From NCBI GenBank assembly GCA_026545765.1, contig CM048844.1, positions 61,738,545 through 61,802,544 of the forward strand: DNA of 64,000 bases, written 5' to 3'. The position numbers and the translations under genes were made by a program. Positions 56,418-64,000 of this stretch are shown one piece after another (the stretch's first letter is position 1; every line of letters starts with the position of its first letter). The notes below the pieces were generated by a model. That model had not been told where the DNA came from, made no database searches, and was given only the letters and a program-made list of their open reading frames with translations. This DNA comes from Plantago major. Lineage: Eukaryota; Streptophyta; Magnoliopsida; Lamiales; Plantaginaceae.

Positions 56418-56496
56418 GTATTTCATTCAGATACTTATAATCTTCAAAAGACAAATCTCTGATCATTTTTCTCAAACTAACACTTTCTACTTACAG
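56418..56496 (+). other. Candidate intron 3 of S-D ORF3 (79 bp)
   Basis: Donor GAGAAG|GTATTTCATTC, acceptor CTTTCTACTTACAG|GTTCAAAAAG. It corresponds to 19644-19718 in S-C. Confidence 0.62.
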
Positions 56497-56649
56497 GTTC
56501 AAAAAGAAGTAGAAGTTGCTGGGAAATTTCCCACTCAATCCCCGCAATCAATGGAAATTGATGAGGCATCAAAGCCTTCATCACAAGAAAAACTTCCAGA
56601 GACTACACAAGTCTCTGAAAGACAAGTATCTGAGCCTCCTACTATGGAG

Positions 56650-56733
56650 GTAATTGACCTCTCAGATATCTGAAATTGTCTAATGTAGTTTTCTTGCTCA
56701 AAAATTTTCTAAGTGTTATGTTTTTAATCTCAG
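56650..56733 (+). other. Candidate intron 4 of S-D ORF3 (84 bp)
   Basis: Donor ATGGAG|GTAATTGACC, acceptor TTTTTAATCTCAG|GTTCAAGCAG. The flanking blocks start alike (GTTCAAAAAG and GTTCAAGCAG), as expected for a duplicated exon-intron unit. Confidence 0.62.
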
Positions 56734-56847
56734 GTTCAAGCAGAAAGAAAGATCACTGAGAATCAGACTTCCCAGTCTCCTCCTCATATCCAGATATCTG
56801 AGGCACCTGGAACCTCAGTACTCAAGTCGTCTGAGCCTGTCACATAG

Positions 56848-56924
56848 GTCACTCAGATACCTTTCTACTCTAAAGCCCAGATATCTACCAAAGTTTTGAA
56901 ACTAATTCAGAACTCTTCTTTCAG
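56848..56924 (+). other. Candidate intron 5 of S-D ORF3 (77 bp)
   Basis: Donor side GTCACTCAGATACC, acceptor ACTCTTCTTTCAG|GCTCAAACAAG. It corresponds to 19449-19529 in S-C. Confidence 0.55.
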
Positions 56925-58806
56925 GCTCAAACAAGTGCCACTAAGGTCCCTGTTGATACGAAAGAGGACCTGCTTCCTTTCTTCAAGGAACACACTTTGT
57001 CAAAGCACCTAAAATGCTTCAAGAGATGGCAAAAGCTTCGATGCTCCGATCTATCTGAGATCATAAAGGTGTCTGATCATCACATAAGGAGAGCACGAGC
57101 CCTTGACTTGGAAAACTATGTCCATGCCATGTTCCCCACTGAACAATATTCCTTTGGAACATTGATGCATAAGGACTTTGTCAAGGAAGTGGCCAGAAAG
57201 CTTATTCAAGCTTTTAACCTAGCAGATGGTCAAACCGGAATGCAGATGGCATTCAAGCCAATCTTGCCCCAGACCCTACAGTTCATACCCTTTGAGCAAG
57301 AGGAAGTTAATGGGCAAATGGTCACTATTCCAGAAGTGATCAATCTGGTCTCTGAAGATGAAGAAGAGAAGGAGACTGGTGATAATGACTATGAAGAACC
57401 TCCTTCTGACCATCACAAGGATGATGATGATGTCCCTGCATCCAGGAACGGGAGGGATTGCACAAGGCACAATTGCCTCAGATGCTACAAAGCACACTGA
57501 GAGGACATCACAAAAATCCCCTCCTACATCTCCTCAGAGATCTACCCATCCATCTCCCCAACAAAAAGACTCTACTAAACAAGTAGTTGAGCATTCTGAG
57601 GACAACACTCAGAAAATATTGGATGCACAAGCCAGAGTTGCTCAACTCAAACAACTGTTGGAGGAAGAACAACGGCTACATCTTCAACTGGAAGAAAAGA
57701 TAGCTGAATCCAGAGTCAAGCTAGATAAACTTGAAGAACAAACGCGCAAAGAAACGCAAGCTTACTCTGAGATTAAAGGGCTCCGGGACGCTGTTGATTA
57801 TATTTCTAAGGAGCTAGATGATGAACAAGTATCTGAAGAAAAGCATAATGCTAAGGCTGCATCTTCACCAAAGAAACCATCCTCCAAAGGCAAGAAACCC
57901 ATATCTGAGATGGTTGCCGCCTTCAGAAACCTTGATGAAGAAGTCCAAGAGGATGAAGATCACTGGGCTGATGACTCAGATGATGAAGAAGAGAAGAAAT
58001 TGGCAGAACACCGAAATGAGCACTTGGTGGTGTCTCATTTGAAAAGGAAGCTGATTGCTCCTGAAATTTTCAGCAAGCTGCCAAATGTCAACTCCAATGA
58101 ATACTTGAACAGATATCAAGTACTGGCTAAATTGAAAAATGAGTTGTCTTCTCAAGATAAAGCCGCCATTACATCAGTCCCTGCAGATATGAAGACATTC
58201 ACTGAGCTCATCACTCAGAGAACAACCAGTCTGGTCGTTGCTCAGTAACACCTAGGCATGGTTAGGGATGATGACCAAAACTTGGCTGCAAAAGCCTTTG
58301 AAGAGGCTAGATATGCTGCTGGAAAAGCAGATGCTATTCAAGGCCCACTGGCAGAGCTCACTGATAAGGAAATAGGTCTTATTAAACAAAATCAGGAGCT
58401 CAAGGCTAATCTGGAAAAGTTGCTTGTTGCTTACAACTATATGCAAGGAAACTTTTACTCCCTTTCAGAATCTTTAGTGATTCTTAGTCAGTCAACAATG
58501 ACTAAGGGGGAAGGATTTCAAGGTTCTCTGAGAGGAACAGGAAGAGGAAACAAAAGAAAAAATGAACAACCACCTCTCAAAATAAATGAGCCCTCCTCCA
58601 GTCAAACTACTCTACAGATAGTGGCCACCAGTCAGCAACTTCCTGAAAAAAGGAATGACAACAAGGGCCAGGGCACAGAAACCTCCAAGGGGTACCAAGG
58701 CTCCAAGGAGAAAACAAGTGATAGGGGTTGATGAGTCATCTGAAGAAGAAAAAGAAGGACAAATCAAATCCCAGGGCAATGAAGAAGGCTGCAAATCACC
58801 TAACAC

Positions 58807-60088
58807 GTTTTTGAACTTTTTCCCAAGTAAAATCTGATTATTTATAATTAGTTATTGTGTTTAAATGTTTGGAAAAAAATGTAAAAGGTCTCTCTTAATT
58901 TTTCACCTTTATTGTTGGTTTTAAAATGAGATTTAAGTGCAATTTAATCCATTTAAATTGCCATTTATTTTTTAGCTCTTCAACCCTTTCATCTTCACAC
59001 AATCCACCCTATAAATACCCCCTTCTTGCAGCCACTTTTACCACAAAAATTCTTAGTATTTTACTCCCAAAAATCTTCGAGTACTATTGTCTTTTTCATT
59101 CAAGTTAGTAGCAAGTTCTTGCTGCAAGTACTTTCATAGTTCTTGCTCTTCTTAACCTTCAAAAGGTGAGTGTTCTACAAAACTATATATATGTATTATT
59201 TTCAAAACCTTGAAGGTATTTTAATATGTTTTCAACTTATATATATAAGTAATGCATGTTTTCCAAAACGCTTGTTCTATAGCATAAAACCAAATCACGA
59301 AAGAGTTTTAGCATGCTTCCACTGATTTTGAAAGATATGTATATTTTTATATATATGATTGTTATTTTGTTTTGAATGACAGTTCAAGAAAGATACGTAC
59401 ATTTGGTTCAGGTTAATTGGCTTGTAGTTTGGTCAGTTGTGTCTGGCGAGCTACTTGTCGGTCTCCTTTGCCCATTCCCTTTAAATCGAGTGATAGAAGC
59501 CGTCACTGATTTAGTTGTGTCGTAGAATTCCACCCCTGTACCATGGCAGGGTCCTGACTGGATAGTTTGATCGACTATCAGGGAGCCATAAGGCCTGTTT
59601 TACTGTGGGGTTATAAGGAGCGGCATGAAATAATGTTTTTCCGAAAGGTACATGTTATTGAAAGTATTTTCTATTTTATGTTATTCAATGTTTATTGTTA
59701 TGATTTTGATTAAAACTTCACACGAAAATCTTTGAACACTGATTGAGGTTTTTCTCACAATTGTTTTTATTCCCTTCCTTGTAGGTGAGATGGCGGCGAA
59801 GAATGAACAACCGATAAACTCAGCGAACTAAGAGAGTGGTTGGGATTTGGGATTTTTGTCAATGAAAATAATGTCTTTTTGTCTTTTTCAAAAACTCATG
59901 TCATTTCCAGTTATATTGTGTATCTTTTAAAGATAAGAATGTTGAAAATCTTGTGGTTTATTCCAGCAACTTCAGACGAAAGTTTGTCTGTAACTTCCCA
60001 TGTTTCACTAAATGTTTCGGCTCTACTTTCGCCTAACGTCCCGACTGAAATTTACTCCTTTTAAAAACCCAAAAGTCGGGGCGTTACA
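58807..60088 (+). mobile_element. 5' LTR of Tekay-like element (incomplete)
   Basis: It is collinear with 62107-63411, starting GTTTTTGAACTTTTTCCC and ending GTCGGGGCGTTACA. ACCCTATAAATACCCC near 59007 is a strong TATA box. The portion equivalent to 60921-62106 is not present. Confidence 0.85.
59007..59022 (+). promoter_or_regulatory. TATA box of Tekay-like LTR
   Basis: CACCCTATAAATACCC, repeated in the 3' LTR near 62307. Transcription would begin some 30 bp downstream. Confidence 0.65.
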
Positions 60089-60920
60089 AATGGTATCAGA
60101 GCCTAAGTTTTTTTTAGTTAGGCTAAGCCAGGATAGGGTCTTCGGACTTTTGGGGGAATTGGGTGAGAAGTTTGCTTAGTTGCCGGTTGAACATTCTTTG
60201 CGCATTTCCGAAGTACCTTTTCTTACTTTCATTCTTTGTCTTTTTTATTTTTTTTTCCCGTTGGAGTCGGCGTTTTTTTGTCCTACTCTGCATCTGCTTT
60301 CAATTTTAAATGAGCATACTTTCATGGTATCAAACACTTAGAATTGACCTTTTGCATTGTTTTTTCTCTTACTTGTCATTCTTGTTCTTGAATTTAATTG
60401 TAATATGCAAAAGTTGAACTTGCTTGTCACAACTTTCTTTTCTGATTACTTTTATTTGGTTACATATGATTCAACATGTATTATTTGAATAGTTAAGATC
60501 ATGTTTATTTTATAGTCACATGCATGTGAATGAACTTGCAATAGGATTTCTTAAGTTGGTTTCATTTTTCTTGTTTATGTATGAAAGGTAGGCAGTAACT
60601 TTGCATGTGTCTTTCAATGTTTATATTAACGTTCCGACTACCTTTCGTTTCTCTCAAAAAAAAAAAGGAAGTCTAATTTTTTTTGTTTTGTAGTTTTCCT
60701 ATTCAATGTGTTGTTTGCAAGGAAAACTTTAAATTTTCAAAACTTTTTCTTATGTCGAAAATTGTTTTAACGGTTTGAATTTGAGGACCAATTCTTTTAA
60801 GTTAACTTGGTATTTTTGGGTCTTGTATGATTTGTTAAAACTGTGTTTATTTGTGCGAACATGTCTTAGAAAATTTTGAAGTGTGAATTTGGGGACCAAA
60901 TTCTTTTAAGGAGGGGTGAG
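60089..60920 (+). other. Interior of Tekay-like element
   Basis: Primer site TGGTATCAGAGC at 60091-60102, AT-rich non-coding sequence, then two related blocks: GAATTTGAGGACCAATTC near 60776 and GAATTTGGGGACCAAATTC near 60884. The second is followed by the polypurine tract AAGGAGGGGTGAG at 60908-60920. No ORF is credible. Confidence 0.75.
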
Positions 60921-63411
60921 TGTGACACCCCAGATTTTAACGTACCTTAGTATTTTTGCCCTTGCATGCTTTTACTTGTGTTAGTGTATTTGTATGAAAA
61001 TATATCTGAATTATTTTAATTTGATTGTGTTATTGTTTTAGATGTTTATTATTTATTTTAAAAGTCTATGTAACTTGTCAATTTGTAATATGTGTGGTTA
61101 TTTATTTTGTACTTTCTTTAAAGAAGAGAAATTATTTTGGTGTATTTTTCCTACTTAAAAATCTGATTATTTTATCCTTTAATTTGTTGGTGTAATTATT
61201 TGAAAATAATTTGATAGTCATCTCTTAAATTTATCTTGATGAATGATTAATGTGCCAAGACTTCTTTTTGATTGTCTAGCTTAATACAATACTTTATTTG
61301 TTTGCTTGGAATGATGTATAATGTGAAGCGTGCCATTTTAATTATGTATTTTAATGTATGTCTTTATTTGTGTGGCTTGATTAGATTTAAAGATTAATTG
61401 CATTCATGTGAGTTCATTCTATGTTATATTAATAGTAGTTAAGTTAGAAGAAGTCTAAGAGTCTTTTTAATTATCTTATTTAAATGTAAGTCTTTATGTA
61501 TGTGCTTTATTGATGAATAATGTGAATTGTTAATTCTCTAATGAATACAAGTCTTTATCTATGTGCTTTATTGATGATTTATGTGAAGAGTCTTCATTTT
61601 AATTAACTAATTCAATACAAGCTAATTATATATGTTCTTTGATTGATTTATAATGTGAAGAGTCACTTTTGAATAATGTAATGTACATGCATGTCTTATG
61701 TGTGTGGGGCTCTCTTATTGTTTTGAAATTAAAGTGTTATTTTATATTCATATATTTCGAAATACAAGAGTTTGGTAATTTGAGGTTTCTTTAATGAATG
61801 AAATATTTTTCTTTCTTATTCATGTTACCGTACGAAAGGTCGCCCGTAATGTCGAATGTTACATGCTATGTTTCAGCTATGTTTCGATCAAACTTCTGAC
61901 ATTATTTTCATTTGTCTTTAATGTTTATTTTCATGTTACTTATGCATGTCCAAGTGTAGTATTGCCTATGCATGTTCAATATTTTAAGTTTATATGTTAC
62001 ATATGCATGTGTAATTGTGAGTTCAATTTAATTGCTCTAAATGTTGCACTTTTGGTGTGTCATATTTTATTTTTGTGTACAAATTACCCTAAGTCATGCC
62101 AAAAATGTTTTTGAACTTTTTCCCAAGTAAAATCTGATTATTTATAATTAGTTATTGTGTTTAAATGTTTGGAAAAAAAATTTAAAGGGCTCTCTTAATT
62201 TTGCACCTTTATTGTTGGTTTTAAAATGAGATTTAAGTGCAATTTAATCCATTTAAATTGCCATTTATTTTTTAACTCTTCAACCCTTTTATCTTCACTC
62301 AATCCACCCTATAAATACCCCCTTCTTGAAGCCAATTTTACTCACAAAAATTCTTAGTATTTTACTCCCAAAAATCTTCGAGTACTATTGTCTTTTTCAT
62401 TCAAGTTAGTAGCAAGTTCTTGCTGCAAGTACTTTCATAGTTCTTGCTCTTCTTAACCTTCAAAGGGTGAGTGTTCTACAAAACTATATGTATGTATTAT
62501 TTTCAAAACCTTGAACGTATTTTAATATGTTTTCAACTTATATATATAAGTAATGCATGTTTTCCAAAACGCTTGTTCTATTGCATAAAACCAAATCACA
62601 AAAGAGTTTTAGCATGCTTCCACTGATTTTGAAAGATACTATATTTTTATATATATGATTGTTATTCTGTTTTGATTGACGGTACAAGAAAGATACGTAC
62701 GTTTGGTTCAGGTTAATTGGCTTGTAGTTTGGTCAGTCTTGTCTGGCGAGCTACTTGTCGGTTTCCTTTGCCCAGTCCCTTTAAATCGAGTGATAGAAGC
62801 CTTCACTGATTTAGTTGGGTCGTAGAATTCCATCCCTGTACCATGGCAGGGTCCTGACTGGATAGTTTGATAGACTATCAAGGAGACATAAAGCCTATTT
62901 TACTGTGGGGTTATAAGGAGCGGCATGAAATAATGTTTTTCCTAAAAGTACATGTTATTGAAAGTATTTTCTATTTTATGTTCTTCAATGTTTATTGTTA
63001 TGATTTTGATTAAAACTTCACACGAAAATCTCTAAACACTCATCGAGGTTTTTCTCACACTTGTTTTTATTCCCTTCCTTGTAGGTGAGATGGCGGCGAA
63101 GAATGAACAACCGATAAACTCAGTGAACTAAGAGAGTGGTTGGGATTTGGAATTTTTGTCAATGAAAATAATGTCTTTTTGTCTTTTTCAAAAACTCATG
63201 TCATTTCCAGTTATATTGTATATCTTTTAAAGATAAGAATGTTGAAAATCTTGTTGTTTATTTGCTGAATAAAATATATTTTTATTCCAGCAACTTCAGA
63301 CGAAAGTTTGTCTGTAAATTCCGATGTTTCACTAAACGTTTCGGCTCTTTTTTTGCCGACGTCCCGACTGAAATTTACTCCTTTTAAAAAGTCAAAAGTC
63401 TGGGCGTTACA
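60921..63411 (+). mobile_element. 3' LTR of Tekay-like element
   Basis: It starts TGTGACACCCCAGATTTT after the polypurine tract and ends GGGCGTTACA, 2491 bp. The first 1.2 kb holds a degenerate tandem repeat. The small ORF at 61794-62114 has no recognisable domain and lies in AT-rich LTR, so I do not call it a gene. Confidence 0.85.
61310..61690. repeat. Degenerate tandem repeat in Tekay-like LTR
   Basis: Units of about 70-85 bp share words such as ACAAGTCTTTAT, TATGTGCTTTATTGATGA and AATGTGAAGAGTC. At least four decayed units are visible. Confidence 0.7.
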
Positions 63412-64000
63412 ATAATCATATCGCAGTAAACCTTAAATTGCTTTGTTTGTAAATTAATGATGGAAAGGCGTTAAGGATCCCCAACCCCCCTCTGCTATAT
63501 ATGCTACTCCCAACTTCCTAGTTAAAATCCTAGGCAGTTACCTCTAACGACAGCAGGGCATAATACTATGGTGCTCAAGGCGCAATCGGCACGAGTAGCC
63601 CTACTCAGTTCAATGAAACTACTGTGTCACTCAGCAGAACATCACACCACGAAGGGTGTATAGAGTTGCATAACCACGATTTATGTCAAATAAATATTCA
63701 ATTAACATATCACGGTATGTAAAGAAGTAGCAAAAGCAGAGTTACGGCGGTTCGCATTTACAAGAGAAAGTTAGCTACTCATAGTAACCAAGAACAGTAA
63801 TCAAAATCTAGGAAGAAAGGAACAAGAAGCTTAGTCTCTCATGTTCTTGATGCCTTCGTGCTACTGCTTCTTGGGTTTCCTCCTTCTAGGTGCCTGACGA
63901 CCAGAGGGTTAGGGTTTCACTTCCCCGAGGACTGGTTCTCTCTCTAGGAGAGCTACTTTGTGAGCTGTGTGTATTATGAGACCCCTGTGGTCTTATCTAT
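63412..64000 (-). mobile_element. T-6-type Athila-like LTR (T-7), partial
   Basis: From about 63680 it is nearly collinear with 43395-43720 (TAACATATCACGGTAT, AGAAAGTTAGCTACTCATAG, AGGACTGGTTCTCTCTCTAG). It therefore belongs to the T-6 LTR family in the same orientation. 63412-63680 is the continuation that T-6 lacks. I see no gene or primer site there. It runs off the window. Confidence 0.65.

Larger units (their letters stand above)
45375..58806 (+). mobile_element. Sirevirus copy S-D, most complete of the four
   Basis: It has the 5' LTR, initiator-Met primer site, gag with CCHC knuckle and coiled coil, protease, integrase, RT, RNase H, spacer and most of ORF3 in the order known for SIRE-type Sireviruses. 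A 373-bp gypsy pol fragment sits inside RT. The 3' LTR is absent because the Tekay-like element abuts ORF3 at 58807. Pol is broken in several places, gag in a few and ORF3 in several. LTR age cannot be estimated without the sister LTR. Confidence 0.9.
54255..58806 (+). pseudogene. Sirevirus ORF3 (S-D)
   Basis: The ATG at 54255 begins MAPKRASNQ, just after a CTATTTAAAGAG leader. The N-terminal domain has NNRLIGEFNPDHWTSNHRMI, WGGAMIEEYLVAAIENQADR and DVLEFYNNSTI. Short Glu/Ala/Ile repeats (DELINAA, 55340-55440) and VAE..TS repeats (55550-55650) follow. Next come five exon-like blocks separated by 77-85 bp GT...AG segments (56036-56924), a conserved block SDLSEIIKVSDHHIRRARAL then ENYVHAMFPTEQYSF and VKEVARKLIQAFNLADG, a coiled coil (LKQLLEEEQRLHLQLEEKIA, 57630-57760), an acidic run and the TMTKGEG motif. 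No signal peptide or membrane helix is visible. The gene occupies the env position of SIRE-type elements. Its function is unknown. It is broken in several places and stops at the Tekay-like junction. Confidence 0.75.
58807..63411 (+). mobile_element. Tekay/Del-like long-LTR element without genes
   Basis: Two copies of a long LTR surround an 832-bp interior that has an initiator-Met primer site (TGGTATCAGAGC, 60091-60102) and a polypurine tract, but no gene. The LTR termini form the inverted pair TGTGACACCCC and GGGGCGTTACA, a pattern typical of long-LTR chromoviruses such as Tekay/Del. The left LTR is incomplete and abuts S-D ORF3. By eye the shared parts of the LTRs differ by a few percent. 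It is a non-autonomous derivative. Confidence 0.75.

Noticed and set aside
54255-58806. A genuine host gene next to the Sirevirus
   Set aside because: Homologous ORF3 remnants follow pol and precede the LTR in S-B and S-C as well, so it belongs to the element, whatever its origin.
60932-61900. Host intergenic sequence between two elements
   Set aside because: The TGTGACACCCC start after a polypurine tract and the matching GGGGCGTTACA end show it is the first part of the long 3' LTR.
61794-62114. A 106-residue ORF as a small membrane protein gene
   Set aside because: It is hydrophobic because the LTR is T-rich. It has no homologue in the sister LTR part or elsewhere in the window, and no promoter context.
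63412-63680. A unique host region
   Set aside because: It runs without a break into T-6-type LTR sequence. Lacking a second copy, I cannot prove it is LTR, but nothing suggests a gene.

Overview
This 64 kb window is repeat-rich plant DNA, probably eudicot and probably heterochromatic. I found no host gene, tRNA or rRNA gene. Almost every base belongs to a fossil LTR retrotransposon or an identifiable piece of one, nested several layers deep. Three groups are present. (1) Ty1/copia elements of the Sirevirus (SIRE/Maximus) type: LTRs of about 1.4-1.6 kb that begin TGTTAGGAATAT and end CTGGACCAACA, an initiator-Met primer site, gag with one CCHC knuckle, a PR-IN-RT-RH pol, and a long extra gene downstream of pol that I call ORF3. 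(2) Ty3/gypsy elements of the Athila type: LTRs of 1.0-1.5 kb that begin TGATGAG, a tRNA-Asp-like primer site, and a gag-protease region, but no reverse transcriptase or integrase in any copy. (3) One long-LTR element of Tekay/Del character with a very short non-coding interior.

Layout. 1-1559 is the 3' LTR of Athila-like copy T-1. 1560-4860 is the 3' end of Sirevirus S-A (+), followed by a second partial LTR to 5385. 5386-8883 is Athila-like T-2 (-), with a tandem LTR arrangement. 8884-14954 is the 3' half of Sirevirus S-B (-), carrying a solo Sirevirus LTR (13062-14484) with a perfect TTCAG target duplication. 14955-43394 is Sirevirus S-C (-). It is split by three Athila-like insertions: T-3 (20248-28355, +), T-4 (30933-36482, -) and T-5 (38159-42459, -), each with an identifiable 5-bp target duplication. 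43395-45374 is a piece of T-6 (Athila-like, different LTR subfamily, -). 45375-58806 is Sirevirus S-D (+), with its 5' LTR, gag, pol and most of ORF3. Its RT region holds a 373-bp piece of gypsy pol. 58807-63411 is the Tekay-like element, and 63412-64000 is more of the T-6 type LTR.

Relative age follows from nesting. S-B is older than S-C, which sits in its integrase region. S-C is older than T-3, T-4 and T-5. T-6 is older than S-D. By eye, sister LTRs within T-3, T-4 and the Tekay-like element differ by only a few percent. This suggests insertions within roughly the last few million years, if a usual plant LTR clock applies. All coding regions are broken at several places.

Two things stand out. 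First, Sirevirus ORF3 looks like a gene-style transcription unit. It has a TATA-like box about 190 bp before its ATG, a run of regularly spaced 75-85 bp GT...AG segments separating phase-0 exon-like blocks, an NLS-like motif, coiled coil and acidic tract, a poly(A) signal, and no obvious membrane segment. Second, every Athila-like subfamily carries a GC-rich palindrome cluster at about the same place in its LTR, but the palindrome sequence differs completely between subfamilies.
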